Source: Maniola hyperantus
Lineage: Eukaryota > Arthropoda > Insecta > Lepidoptera > Nymphalidae
Assembly: GCF_902806685.2 (NCBI RefSeq)
Contig: NC_048560.1
Location: forward strand, 3,884,492 to 3,948,491
DNA length: 64,000 nt
Direction of reading: 5' to 3'
A model generated the notes under the pieces. The model was not told the DNA's origin, searched no databases, and saw nothing but the letters and a program-made list of their open reading frames with translations. Shown here in pieces: positions 1 to 9,953 of this stretch (within the stretch, counting starts at the first letter, position 1; each line of letters begins with the position of its first letter). The translations under genes and the position numbers were made by a program.

Positions 1-42
1 ATTTATGAACATGTTATATCTAAAATTTTATTTTTATACCTA

Positions 43-238
43 CTAGCTGCCCCGACGAACTTCGTACCGCGTAACAGTCGATTATTTTTCAGGATTAAAA
101 AAAAAATTCTCGCCGTAAGAACCATCCTCGTACTTCAAGGAATATTATGAAAAAAGAATTAGCGAAATCGGTTTAACTGTTCTCGAGATTTGCGATCAGC
201 AACACATTCAGTGACTCATTTTTATAAGTATATAGAGA
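43..238 (-). mobile_element. HelF non-autonomous Helitron
   Basis: On the minus strand it begins TCTCTATATACTT and ends GGGGCAGCTAG before a T, with a short GC hairpin just inside the 3' end. That gives Helitron ends and an insertion between A and T. It has no coding capacity. Other copies are at 18036, 47024 and 55194. Confidence 0.8.
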
Positions 239-246
239 TGTCTATG

Positions 247-291
247 ATTCAACATGACCATTCCATCGCCGGCCCACTACTGAGTGCTCGG
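247..291 (-). mobile_element. SINE1 3' remnant
   Basis: A short piece matching the CATCGCCGGCCCACTAC region of SINE1, with no promoter part left. Confidence 0.4.
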
Positions 292-326
292 ACTGTAGTG
301 CTCTGTTGTTGATGATGTTTTATTTG

Positions 327-466
327 CAATACTTATATCGTAAACTGTTACAAAATTATAGGATTTTTTATATTCTTTTACGCGTTTTTTTTCGTGGTAT
401 CATAGCAGTAATCATCAGTACTATCACCTGTCTTCGTTTTTGCTAGCGTTCTGGTTACACCCTGTA
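327..466 (+). mobile_element. MITE2 half copy
   Basis: Ends in GTTCTGGTTACACCCTGTAT, the right terminal repeat of the MITE2 family. The same inner sequence is present inverted at 4777-4921. The left end is missing. Confidence 0.6.
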
Positions 467-527
467 TAGAAACTTTACCCTGCTTCGCATGAGTAGCTTG
501 AGAGAAACTATACGATAATACGATGAC

Positions 528-785
528 GAATTCCCTGACGCAATGATTAGCACTGTGGCCTTATAAGTGGGAGGCACAGCGTTTGATTCCCGGCAGAGGC
601 AATTTGGGTATTTATAATTTCTAAATTGTCTCTGGTCCTGTCTGGTGGAAGGCTACAGTTAGCAACCAACCGGCAAAGCCGTACGTACCGCCAAGCGATT
701 TGGCGTTCCGATACGATGCCGTGTAGAAACCGATAAGGGGCATAAGTTCATTAAAACTCCTATCCCTTCCAAGAACAGAGTAATA
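528..785 (+). mobile_element. SINE2 copy
   Basis: A tRNA-like head with an A-box-like GATTAGCACTGTGG and a B-box-like TTTGATTCCCGG. It is followed by the family's CTGGTGG...CGGCAAAGCCGT...GCCGTGTAGAAACC body and an A-rich end. Confidence 0.65.
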
Positions 786-1037
786 AAAAAATATGTATTA
801 ACGTTTATAAACGGGTACATTTAAATAAATAAAAACTTTTGAATTTTTTTGTAATACTGAATTCAAAGGAATGGAATATCTGTAATCAAATAAATGAATG
901 ATAAAAGACACTGAATCAAATCCGTAATGAATCCGAGTGCGTCGAAATCACGAGCGAGACGTCGACTCGAGTTTCAAATTCAATTGCTGACAAAACGAAA
1001 CGACTGGAACTGAATTTATTTGAGAATGGATATCTAT

Positions 1038-1195
1038 AGTACGCGACAGATCGTGATGGCAATCGGGGAGGGAAGGCCGCGTACACCCGCACAGCCGTCG
1101 CGCTAACCCGGTGCGGGCGAGTGCGGGTGACGTGCAGGCCTGCGGAGCGTCACCCCGCCTCATACCCCGATTGCTATCTCAACCAATCACGGACT
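1038..1195. mobile_element. MITE1 foldback element
   Basis: Inverted ends AGTACGCGACAG / CACGGACT plus ATGGCAATCGGGG facing its complement. The GC-rich centre accounts for a spurious open frame here. Sister copies are at 8971, 26477, 28168 and 36670. Confidence 0.7.
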
Positions 1196-1202
1196 ATCCA
1201 TC

Positions 1203-1223
1203 TTTATATATATATATATATAT
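1203..1223. repeat. (TA)n microsatellite
   Basis: An uninterrupted TA run of about ten units. Confidence 0.9.
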
Positions 1224-1227
1224 TGTT

Positions 1228-1400
1228 CTGATATAAGTAAGCCCTTGACTGCAATCTGACCTGATGGTAAGTAATAATGCAGTCTTAGATAGAAGCGGGC
1301 CGAAATTTCAAGGCAGTGGCAGCTTCTAGACAAGCTCGCTCAGTCTTAAACTACATCATCACTTGCCACCAGGTCTGATTGCAGTCAAACGCTAGTCATT
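1228..1400. mobile_element. Foldback of the SINE2-type tail
   Basis: The tail module (TTGACTGCAATCTGACCTG) appears here and again inverted about 110 bp later (CAGGTCTGATTGCAGTCAA), giving a hairpin of about 170 bp. Confidence 0.5.
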
Positions 1401-1404
1401 AAAT

Positions 1405-1879
1405 TAAAAAAAAAATCTTTTCACACCACAATATCAAAGAGATCCTCAAAATATCAAACAAAAGACCGAGATGATATCCTCAAAGAAAAAAAAAGATGCT
1501 TAGATAAAGCCTTCAACATTTGGTCGCATTGAATTTCTATCCTAAATGTAAAAAAATACAATGATATTTCTTCGTTCCTTCCTCACCCAGACAGTGGCTT
1601 AATGAAGTGGGCCTGCTATTATGGAAATTGGGATAGGGTCTCATCCCGTTTCGAATCCACCGAGATGTCATTTTACTAGAGGCACAGTAAAGTTTACGAC
1701 AGGTATGAAGCTTGTAACAAAATCGCGAGGCTTCACTTGTCAAATGTAGGCTATGAAGCGATTAGGACGTGTGACATGGGCCTTTGCGAAAGGCTGCGTG
1801 GCAAAGAGTTTTAAATATTACTTAAAATTATTAATATTTTTAAATCTTTGATTTCACGTCACCCCTATTGTCCTTTCCC
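1405..1879. other. Unassigned AT-rich spacer
   Basis: No recognisable repeat or exon. The minus-strand open frame here has low-complexity composition and no splice or start context. Confidence 0.4.
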
Positions 1880-1944
1880 AGACAGACAGACAGACAGGCA
1901 GACAGACTGAAGACACACTTTCGCATTTATAATATTAGTATAGA
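1880..1944 (-). mobile_element. HelD (GACA) 5' end fragment
   Basis: Keeps the GACAGACA run, ACTTTCGCATTTATAATATT and the outer TATAGA (TC on the other strand). The 3' part is lost. Confidence 0.65.
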
Positions 1945-2007
1945 TGAAATAGATTATGACATTGACAGACAGAGTACCTAGGAATAGGTCTATAATTAAT
2001 TAGATTA

Positions 2008-2165
2008 TAACATGGGGGTTATTCAAGGGCGGACCAACAAATTCTGAAAAGCCGCCAATGCATTGGTGGTTCCTCTGGTACTGCAAATGTTCATGGGCGG
2101 CGGTAATCACTTAACATCAGGTGACCCGCCTGTCCGTTTACTCGTCATTTTTATAAAAAAAGGTC
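2008..2165 (+). mobile_element. LINE-T 3' end
   Basis: Contains GGGCGGCGGTAATCACTTAA, CATCAGGTGACCCGCC and a terminal A run, the layout of a lepidopteran LINE 3' UTR. A reverse copy sits at 8818-8925. Confidence 0.5.
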
Positions 2166-2444
2166 TTATGCTAATTCACTGACTGACAAAAACAATTCTT
2201 CAATTCCAAAACAATTCCTTAATCATGCTCAATTTAGGGACATTTTGCATGCTCTAGTTATACGATATCTCTACTTTCGAATACGACAATTTTGATGTTT
2301 GTCGTATTTTCCAATTTCGCCTCCTCCGAACAGAGTCCCAATTGGATGGATTGTTGATTCGGGGGATTAGATAAGCAGTTTTTGTTGACTGTCGCTGATC
2401 GAATGGTGTTTTTTGGATTACGAAATTATCGAATGATTTTGTTA

Positions 2445-2829
2445 TTAGGGGTATTTATTTGCGTTTGATTTGGCGGGATGATATTGTTGTATTGCGTGTC
2501 TCAAATTGGTTTCGCTTTGTGTTCTGTCGGGATCATTATTTTGATGTTTATTGATATGATACTTTGGTAGAGTAGACTCTCTTAGTCCCCATTCAACTTG
2601 GGGGACATCTCGACCGATAGGAACTTGTCCGAATGGCCGAGTTGCCCCTTTGCAATTTTGTATAGAAGAAGGCGTTACATTGCGGAAGTCCATGATATAC
2701 AATGAACCAAAAGCTTTGAGTGTGTTTTGGGATTTGTGTGGTGCTGCGTGGTGGTGGTGCGTATTGCTTGCCGAGTGGCTGCTTTTCCTGCATGGTTAGC
2801 AGTGGGAGGGCGGGTGGTGCATTTCGCAT
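2445..2829 (-). pseudogene. Possible coding relic, two overlapping frames
   Basis: Two minus-strand frames, offset by one, overlap at 2593-2702. One reads KQPLGKQYAPPPRSTTQ, the other ATRPFGQVPIGRDVPQVEWG. Their Pro/Gln/Arg-rich composition differs from the AT-rich background and suggests one frame broken by an indel, perhaps from a retroelement gag. I cannot assign a family and chance is possible. Confidence 0.2.
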
Positions 2830-2901
2830 GCTGCATGTTGCATCATACAGATTTGACCTGTTTCAGCGGATTACAGCAAATTAAGCTTTTGGTTCATTGC
2901 C
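2699..2901. repeat. 17-bp inverted repeat pair
   Basis: CAATGAACCAAAAGCTT at the left end is matched by its exact complement at the right end, enclosing about 165 bp of G/T-rich sequence. It could be a small MITE or an inversion. Confidence 0.45.
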
Positions 2902-3295
2902 TTTGCAATTTTATAAATTTTTAGATAGCCAGCTCGTCTCCCCTTCAATCTTGTGAGAAATGTTGCAAGTCAAAATATAAACAAAATTTTCCGGAGGTCT
3001 TTACACAAAAACAGGAGGCAACCCTAAGCTGTTATAAAATATTCGTGCGTGTCATACTCAAAAAGCATCCCAATGGTGCTAGAACCCTTAGTAGGGTTTC
3101 CACAATTTCTAAATAAATAAATAAATCCTGAGTCAGCCACTGACTTATTCATCAAGGCCCAGCCCCAAACCCCCAAGTCTTGATAGCTTGATGGCTGGGT
3201 TGGGACTCGCACACAATGACTGTCTTAGTTAGCTGAAAATTTACACCGATTAGATTTGGAAAATCTGGCCATAATATTATGGTCGGATTTTTCGA
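2902..3295. other. Unassigned spacer
   Basis: No repeat family recognised. A 62-codon minus frame has no start or splice support beyond one acceptor-like TTTTCAG. Confidence 0.3.
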
Positions 3296-3331
3296 ATTTC
3301 TCACGGGGACGAAGTCACGGGCGTTACCTAG
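3296..3331 (+). mobile_element. HelD 3' end fragment
   Basis: CACGGGGACGAAGTCACGGG then ACCTAG before T: the conserved 3' hairpin and terminus only. Confidence 0.55.
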
Positions 3332-3827
3332 TCTTATATATTATAGATATAAATTCAAATTCAAAAATATTTGACTAACGTTCGGCACATCTGATGGATA
3401 GTGATGACCAACATGGCACGCGTATGCCTAGTGTTTAAAGTAATAATAATAATAATAGTATAATAACTACTATATTAATTAATTATTAATCTAATATGAT
3501 GAATTATAATATTTGTAATTATAGTGTTGTGTGTTGTTTTCTTAAAAATAATTTGTTGAAATTGTATTCAAATATGATATTTTCTTTTTATTTATTTATT
3601 TGTAATTTCATTTTAATATTTAATTATACCTAATACTTTTATTAAAAAAACTGGATAATTTATTTATGGAAATATATTTTCAGGTAAACATAAACAACAC
3701 AAAAAAATGGGTAGGTAGGTAAATGAATATTTGTAAATTTCTTATATTTGGCCAACCTCTTTAATTTTGTCTTAGTCAGTGTAGCCAGATAAAACCAGAC
3801 AAAGGGGTCAAATCTTCGAGTATCAGA
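3332..3827. other. AT-rich spacer with short (AAT)n
   Basis: Includes an (AAT)n run near 3443 and long A/T stretches. I see no gene signals. Confidence 0.4.
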
Positions 3828-4037
3828 CTAGCTGATGCCCACGACTTCGTACGCGTGGATTTAGGTTTTAAATCCTGTGGGAACTCCTAAATTTTCCGGG
3901 ATAAAAAGTAGCCTATGTCATTTCCCGGGTTGCAAGCTACCTCTGTACCAAATATCGTCAAAATCGGTTGAACGGTTGAGCCGTGAAAAGCTAGCAGACA
4001 GACAGACACACTTTCGCATTTATAATATTAGTATGGA
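3828..4037 (-). mobile_element. HelD (GACA) full-length
   Basis: Complete: starts TCCATACTAATATTATAAATG on the minus strand and ends in CAGCTAG before T. It contains GACAGACAGACA and the GGGATAAAAAGTAGCCTATG block. Confidence 0.8.
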
Positions 4038-4284
4038 AGAAGAAATCAAAATCTTGAATATTTACTGTCCCGAAAAACATGTAAAATGTATGGTAACCCC
4101 AATACTAACCCTTCATGTTTAGAGTAGAGTTATACAGAGTCCTACGAGACCGTCACAACCGGCGTAACGCGTAAGTTTTGGCGTGATGATTTATATCTCT
4201 TAAATTTTGGCATACATAGTACATACGTGATCCCGATATCAGTACCTACAATATGAAATTAAAGTGTTTCACTGAATTGAAAAA

Positions 4285-4372
4285 AAAATGTAGTTGCAAT
4301 AGGGTCTTAGACTGGAATAATAAAATGAAGTGATTTTTTGTATAGCGGTAGTTTATAGGGCTAGAATTCATT
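4285..4372 (-). repeat. Dispersed repeat U
   Basis: Shares the ACTACCGCTATACAAAAAAT and AGACCCTATTG blocks with 14682-14800 and, more weakly, 35795-35935. It is unclassified. Confidence 0.45.
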
Positions 4373-4404
4373 ATTAAAGAGAATAATTAAAAAAAATTAT
4401 GATT

Positions 4405-4572
4405 TTCATTTTTTTAGGGGTTGAATTTTCAAAAATCCTTTCTTAGTGGATGCCTACGTCATAATAGCTGTTATGCCAAATTTCAGCCCGATCCGTCCAG
4501 TAGTTTGAGCTGTAAGTTGATAGATCAGTCAGTCCGTCAGTCAGTCACCTTTTCCTTTTATAATATGTTTAA
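4405..4572 (-). mobile_element. HelG, 3' truncated
   Basis: Has GTTGAATTTTCAAAAATCC, TTTCAGCCCGATCCGTCCAG and a GTCA tract ending in CCTTTTCCTTTTATA. The CTAG end is missing. Confidence 0.7.
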
Positions 4573-4776
4573 ATACTAGTCGTCGGAAAATATGAAAAAC
4601 TATCATTTTACTAAAGTACCTACATTTTGTGAGGTGTCCTATCATTTGTACCACACGTCATCCTCTGAGGAGAGAAGGTTTGTCACTGTCATCCGTCATA
4701 AGGCTTCTGTTATGATTTGATCTATTTCCCGTTTCCCGAACGGAGAACTATCTCGTAATAGTGTCCTCGTACGAAA

Positions 4777-4921
4777 TACAGGGTGTAACCAGAACGCTGG
4801 CAAAAACGAAGACAAGTGATAGTACTGATGATTACTGATAATATGATACCACAAAAAAAACGAAAAAAATATATAAAAAATCCTATAATTTTGTAAAAGT
4901 TTACGATATATTGCAAAAAAA
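4777..4921 (-). mobile_element. MITE2 half copy
   Basis: Begins TACAGGGTGTAACCAGAACG. It is the inverted counterpart of the copy at 327-466. Confidence 0.6.
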
Positions 4922-5065
4922 ACACCTGACCTCTCAGAAAATGGTTTATCCTAAAAATTCGAAACTTTCAGATTTTTATAGCATCCACAAGCTTAGTTTA
5001 TGTCACAAATTTCGTAAGATTACCATCACGCTATCAAGACTTAAGGGGAGTAAAACAGCGCGAAT

Positions 5066-5401
5066 TCATGATCATTCATGATCAACCCATCGCCGGCTCA
5101 CTACAGAGCACGGGTCTCCTCTCATAGTGAGAAGGGTTTGGCCATAGTCTACCACGCTGGCCATGTGCGGATTGGTAGACTTCACACACCTTTGAGAACA
5201 TTATGGAGAACTCTCAGGCATGCAGGTTTCCTCACGATGTTTTCCTTCACCGTTAAAGCAAGTGATATTTATTAAATTAAAACGCACATAACTCAGAAAA
5301 GTTAGAGGTGAGTGCCCGGGATCGAACCCCCGACCTCCGATTAGAAGGCGGACGTCTTAACCACTAGGCTATCACATCTTTCCACTAGGCTATAGCAGCA
5401 C
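5066..5401 (-). mobile_element. SINE1 with 13-bp target duplication
   Basis: Full-length. Flanks 5053-5065 and 5402-5414 are identical (AAACAGCGCGAAT). The minus strand carries the A-box-like TAGTGGTTAAGACG and B box GGTTCGATCCC, followed by the family body and a CATGATC-rich end. The A-box segment CCACTAGGCTAT is duplicated at the head. Confidence 0.85.
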
Positions 5402-5460
5402 AAACAGCGCGAATAGTTTCGTGGAAATATACCTACACACTGCATGCTAGCCTGGAACTT

Positions 5461-5519
5461 GGCAGACAGACAGACACGCTTTCGCATTTATAATAGTAAA
5501 AAAAAAAGTATGGAAGTAT
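5461..5519 (-). mobile_element. HelD (GACA) 5' fragment
   Basis: GACAGACAGACACGCTTTCG and the TTTATAAT end are present, interrupted by an A run. Confidence 0.5.
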
Positions 5520-5778
5520 GGATTTTGTATGGAAATACGTTTGTATAGAAAACGCTGGGGAGCGCGCTAGGATAACTTCTGTCAACAGCAAAATCCATAT
5601 TTTTCATCATTTCCCTCATTTCCCCTTTGAAATCTGGTGGCAATTAAAAATAAAAGAATATCCAAAAGGAAATCAAAAACTCATGAATCCAATACCGCAG
5701 CTTCCAAACCTTTGAATATTGCCATAGTATAAAACAGCTTATGCCTCCCGCAGACAACTGGTAAATTATTTATTACTA

Positions 5779-5999
5779 CCTCATGCCCGCGACTTCGTTC
5801 GCGTGGAATTAGGTTTTTAAAAATCCCGTGGGAACTCTTTGATTTTCCAGGATAAAAAGTAGCCTATGTCACTCTCCAGGTCTTTATCTATACCCATACA
5901 AAAAATCATGTCAATCTGTTGCACCGTTGCGACGTGATTGAAGGACAAACCAATAAACCAACAAACAAACACCCTTTCGCTTTTAAAATAAGGATATAG
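5779..5999 (-). mobile_element. HelD (GTTT subtype)
   Basis: CATGCCCGCGACTTCGTTCG at the 3' end, GGATAAAAAGTAGCCTATGT inside, and the CAACAAACAAACACCCTTTC 5' region. The CTAG has mutated. Confidence 0.7.
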
Positions 6000-6045
6000 G
6001 GAAAATAAAATATAGCCTATATTACTCAATACATTTGATATCATA

Positions 6046-6256
6046 AGGATCCGAGACAATATGGTCGCTAACTATGGGCCTCATAAGAAAGCTCAGAGTC
6101 ACTTAGCGGGCGATGAAGAGAGCTATGCTTGGAGTTTTTCTACGTGATCAAATCAGAAATGAGGAGATCCGTAGGAGAACTAGAGTAACCGACCATAGCT
6201 CAACGGGTGTCGAAGCTAAAGTGGCAATGGGCAGGGCACATAGTTCGGAAAATAGA
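6046..6256 (+). mobile_element. RTE-clade LINE fragment, left part
   Basis: Near-identical in layout to the RTE copy at 56690-56880: GGATCCGAGACAATATGGTC, then GATCAAATCAGAAATGAGGA, then CACATAGTTCGG. It is interrupted by the CR1-group LINE and resumes at 7217. Confidence 0.7.
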
Positions 6257-7216
6257 TAGATAGATGTTTCAATTTATTTATTAAATCGGACAACAATTGA
6301 TCCATTATGTGTTAGTAACAATAAATACTTAATAACTATGTTAATACTTAAACACTAAGGAGTTAGTAACAAAATACTTAATCACTATGTTAGTACTTAA
6401 TAACTAAAAGGGATTTAGTCCTCTGCACGAGTTTCCCCATCAGAGGACTATCCATTTTGTCCGCTATCATGCGCAGGATCCCGTTGCTGCTTCCTCGGAC
6501 TCTGGACAATAGTGATGCTGTTTTCTTGCGCCAGATGGCATCGAAGCCATCTGTCCGCGCCTCAGCAAACATAGCTGATGCACTACAGAACCGAGGTTGC
6601 CGCAACAAAATCCTGAACGCATTATTATATTGGACTCGCAGCGCATTGTAAGCCCTTTGCGTGTACTGAAACCACAAGCTTGCCGAGTATAAGGATGTAC
6701 AGTATGCTTTGAACAGCGTGACTTTCACAGCATCTGTACATCGGGCAAACCTGCGGGCCACCATATTCGCTCGGACTGACAATGCCCTGCGTTCCCTTTC
6801 CATATCGTCATCATCTCCAAGGTTCTCAGTTAGCAAGTGCCCAAGGTATTTGAATTTGTGAACTCTATTGAGAGCTACTCCATGGAGCTTTAAAGGTGGA
6901 ATATACGTTGGACACTTGGTACCCGCCTTGAAGACCATGACTTCAGTCTTCTTGACATTGTATTTCAATCCTTGTTCAGCAGCATACGACTTGCATACCG
7001 CAAGCATCCTGCGCAGCGCACTGATTGACGGAGCCAGCAGCACCATGTCGTCGGCATAGCTGAGGTTGTTGACGCAGACACCGTCTACGTAGCAGCCTAC
7101 CGGGATACTGCTGAGTCCCTCAATCAGTTCGTTTACGTACAGGCTGAAAAGCAATGGTGAGCTCAGGCCACCCTGCCGAACGCCACATTCCAGCCTGTAC
7201 GTGTCCAGGTGTGGGG
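6257..7216 (-). mobile_element. CR1-group LINE, 5' truncated, inserted in RTE
   Basis: Minus-strand LINE with an RT coding part, an AT-rich 3' UTR, AATAAA and an (ATAG)n-type tail at 6257-6270. RTE sequence flanks both sides, so this is a younger insertion. The domain style (GVRQGG, YADD, then YLGH...ERERRALSVRANM) resembles Rex1/Daphne-like members of the CR1 group. That clade call is from memory of the motif pattern. Confidence 0.7.
6390..7216 (-). pseudogene. Reverse transcriptase C-terminal half of the CR1-group LINE
   Basis: An uninterrupted frame with GVRQGGLSSPLLFSLYVNEL (RT block 4) about ten residues in, the catalytic YADD at 7058-7047, then YLGH, YNNAFRILLRQPRFCSAS and the thumb region to a stop at 6390. 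The N-terminal endonuclease and early RT blocks are absent. The frame continues upstream to 7286, but those first residues are antisense RTE sequence, not protein of this element. An intact frame suggests a recent insertion. Confidence 0.75.
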
Positions 7217-7294
7217 GTCCCAAGGTGCTGGAATAGCGGCTTCGCACCGGAAAGCGCAGCGTCCTTGTAAGACTACAAGTACCCACTAAGTGGA
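7217..7294 (+). mobile_element. RTE fragment, right part
   Basis: GGGTCCCAAGGTGCTGGAAT and CGCACCGGAAAGCGCAGCG continue the RTE that stopped at 6256. Confidence 0.65.
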
Positions 7295-7650
7295 TATATA
7301 ATTATATAGAATATTCCCTGTGGTAAAGGATAGTACTAGATTTAGGGCTGTCAATTTAGTACAGTATAAAGATTGTATAAGTACATAACAAACAAAAGTC
7401 AGCCATTTTCGGGTAGAATATCGTCAAAAAAGCGGCCGTCTGCGCTAGCTCGTAGTTAGTTTAACCGAACGCATTAGGGTCGAAGATATATGGATGAGGC
7501 GATTCAATTTATTTTTGAGCATTTCCCCATCAAATTGATGTATGGGGTTAAGTGGTGTGGACCGAACAGCCCATGGACATACCGTTAGGGTGTGCTTAAT
7601 GGTATTTATTGGGTACTTACTTTTGAATATTTATTGCTGTTTTCTTTTTT
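7295..7650. other. Unassigned spacer before minisatellite
   Basis: No recognised repeat or exon. Confidence 0.4.
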
Positions 7651-7858
7651 GTTACGTGTGTAACACATGAGTTTCTCAGTTATAAACCTTTTTGTTACGT
7701 GTGTAACACATGAGTTTCTCAGTTATAAACCTTTTTGTTACGTGTGTAACACATGAGTTTCTCAGTTATAAACCTTTTTATTACGTGTGTAACACATGAG
7801 TTTCTCAGTTATAAACCTTTTTGTTACGTGTGTAACACATGAGTTTCTCAGTTATAAA
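7651..7858. repeat. 43-bp minisatellite, about five units
   Basis: Units start at 7651, 7694, 7737, 7780 and 7823 with exactly 43-bp spacing. Each contains the inverted pair GTTAC-GTGT-GTAAC. There are no unique spacers. The last unit is cut by a LINE, and its end reappears at 8656. Confidence 0.95.
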
Positions 7859-8655
7859 TTGGATCATAAATTGGATGGATTGGGTCGATTTGTGGACTGA
7901 GGAGACTAGTACAGACTTGTGAGGAATACGCAGGTCGTCATGGCTTGAAATACAATGTTACAAAAAGTAAATGTATGGTCTTTGAGGCCGCCGGTACAAA
8001 ACGTCCTCAGAATGTACCACCTGTGCTGCTCTCTGGCGTCTCTTTAGACACGGTGGAGCAGTTCAGATACCTGGGGCACGTGATTACTACCGACCTCAAG
8101 GATGATGCAGATGTTGAACGGGAACGGAGGGCACTGTCGATAAGAGCAAACATGATAGCCCGCAGGTTTGCTCGTTGCTCCACCGGTGTTAAGGTTACGC
8201 TCTTTAGAGCGTATTGTACGTCCTTATACACGTGCAGCCTGTGGGTTAACTACACGAAGAAACGATACAGTGACCTCCGGGTCCTTTACAACAATGCGTT
8301 CAGAATGTTGATGGGGTTGCCCCGATTCTGCAGCGCCTCAGGCATGTTTGCGGACGCGCGCATCGACTGCTTCTATACTAATGTACGCAAGCGGTGCGCG
8401 TCGTTGGTGCGCAGAGTGCGGGACAGCCCCAACACCATTCTGCAGATGATTGCAGCCCGACTCGACTGTCCTTATCTTCGGCATTGCTGTGAAAGACATG
8501 TTCCAGTACCAATGCCGGAGAGAAGGTACTAGATATTTAATTTTATTTTTATTTATTAATTATTTTATGTATTGGTATTTTACTTTTATTAATTTCAAAG
8601 TTGTTATTATGGGTATGTTAACCTGAAATAAATCTATTTTATTTTATTTTATTTT
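7859..8655 (+). mobile_element. CR1-group LINE, 5' truncated, inserted in minisatellite
   Basis: Flanked by TTATAAA at 7852-7858 and 8656-8662. It ends in AATAAATC plus (ATTTT)n. The first 26 bases (ATAAATTGGAT twice) look like filler at the 5' junction, as made by target-primed reverse transcription. Confidence 0.8.
7885..8532 (+). pseudogene. Reverse transcriptase C-terminal part of the CR1-group LINE
   Basis: The frame reads SICGLRRLVQTCEEYAGRHG onward, upstream of any ATG. It continues through YLGHVITTDL, ERERRALSIRANM and LYNNAFRMLMGLPRFCSAS to a stop at 8530-8532. It is homologous to the copy at 6390-7216 but divergent, and begins just after where YADD would be, so it is catalytically dead. 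Confidence 0.75.
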
Positions 8656-8675
8656 TTATAAACCTTTTTGCACTA

Positions 8676-8815
8676 GTCAATCCACTCAGCTTCGTTCGGA
8701 TGGAATTTCTAAAAATCTTTTCTTAGTGGGGTTCTATCTATGTATTATGCAAGTTTCTAATACGCTGTATTGATCTGTAGGTCTATTTTGTCAGTAAGTC
8801 GATTTTCCTTTAGAT
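8676..8815 (-). mobile_element. HelG, old degraded copy
   Basis: Retains AATTTCTAAAAATCTTTTCT and spaced GTCAGTAAGTC with GATTTTCCTTT. Confidence 0.45.
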
Positions 8816-8817
8816 AA

Positions 8818-8925
8818 AATGATAGCGAGCAAACGAGCAGGCGAGTCACCCGATTACGCTTCCCATGGACATTTGCAGCACCAGAGAAGAGGAACCACTA
8901 ATGCGTTGTTGGTTTTTAGGGTTCC
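8818..8925 (-). mobile_element. LINE-T 3' fragment
   Basis: Inverted match to 2008-2165 (GCAAACGAGCAGGCGAGTCA, then CCATGGACATTTGCAGCACC). Confidence 0.45.
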
Positions 8926-8970
8926 GTACCTCTAAAGGAAAAAAGGAACACATAGGATCACTTTAGTAAT
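8915..8970 (+). mobile_element. MINE-E left end
   Basis: TTAGGGTTCCGTACCTCTAA through TAGGATCACTTT, then interrupted by MITE1 at 8971. Confidence 0.55.
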
Positions 8971-9116
8971 AGTACGCGACAGGTGGAGATGGCAATTGGG
9001 GTATGAGGCGGAGGCCCCGCAAACCCACACGTCACCCGCGCAATCCCACACCAGGTTAGCGTGGGGGCTATGCGGGGCGTTCTCACCCCGTTTGCCATCT
9101 CATCCTGTCGCGGACT
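8971..9116. mobile_element. MITE1 foldback element
   Basis: AGTACGCGACAGG and CCTGTCGCGGACT ends, with ATGGCAATTGGGG facing CCCCGTTTGCCAT. It is inserted in the MINE-E remnant. Confidence 0.75.
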
Positions 9117-9189
9117 ATATCTCCCGCGTAGATGGCTAATCTCTGTGGAAATTGGCTACCATGCCGTGGTCAAAATTCGGTTGTCAACT

Positions 9190-9425
9190 TGTCAGGCATT
9201 GATATAAATGACAAGAAATGGTCAAGTGAACAAAATTTTTCACGGTTTTGGAACCAAATAAATCAGCGCCACCTCTTAGATACTAATGAACGACCCGTTT
9301 GAAATCCAGACGTCACTTAGGTTGCATTGGTGCTAAAGCACCACTGAGTCGGTGCCATTTTGTTTGTTCAATATCCCTGTCCATACGAAGTAATACCTAT
9401 ATAAGTCAATGTTGTCAGGACATTA
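9190..9425 (+). repeat. Dispersed repeat O
   Basis: GATATAAATGACAAGAAATG through GGTTTTGGAACCAAATAAAT and CACCACTGAGTCGGTGCCAT. Copies at 33590-33965 and 45184-45285. The element class is unclear. It contains a short hairpin around CACCACTGAGTCGGTG. Confidence 0.6.
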
Positions 9426-9591
9426 TTAGCTAAAAGCCTTGAAAGCTTGCTAAATGGAATTTAATAAAATAAACCCATACACATCAAAACGGTTATCTAC
9501 ATTGAACGTGGGTGTATGAAGTCACCTTTATTTTTGGCGCAATGTACCTACAAAGTGGTTGAGGTGCATTTAGGACTGTGCACACTACATC

Positions 9592-9737
9592 CAGTGGCGT
9601 GCAGATCATAGAGGCATAAATGCACTGCTTACCCCAGTTGTAATAGCTCAATGCATATTTTTCATTATGACCTGCATGTAAACAGGTTCGTACCTAACTA
9701 ATGCCTACCCTGGCTTCAAACACTGTGCACGCCACTG
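9592..9737. mobile_element. hAT-type MITE with 8-bp target duplication
   Basis: 12-bp exact terminal inverted repeats CAGTGGCGTGCA, with exact 8-bp flanking repeats ACTACATC at 9584-9591 and 9738-9745. An 8-bp duplication and CAG ends are typical of the hAT superfamily. Confidence 0.85.
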
Positions 9738-9797
9738 ACTACATCCACTACGATATGATGCCGTTTTCACTTTTGCTGTTTGAGTAACTTTTTCTTC

Positions 9798-9890
9798 TGT
9801 CTGTTGAGTCTGTCAAGAAACCTACAGGATACTTCCCGTTGACCTAGAATCATGAAATTTGGCAGTCCGGTAGGTCACTAGGCAACATTT
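9798..9890 (+). mobile_element. MINE-E internal fragment
   Basis: GTCAAGAAACCTACAGGATA, CTTCCCGTTGACCTAGAATC and ATGAAATTTGGCAG match the middle of the full copy at 39566. Confidence 0.55.
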
Positions 9891-9953
9891 GCGTTCCGAT
9901 TATTGCCGACTTAACTCCGACATATCTATATAACTAACTAAAACTACTTACAA

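Noticed and set aside
948..1163. 71-codon minus frame
   Set aside because: It lies within the GC-rich MITE1 core and its flank, with no homology or start context.
7651..7858. CRISPR-like regular repeats
   Set aside because: Units are directly contiguous at 43 bp with no variable spacers, and the genome is eukaryotic. It is a minisatellite.
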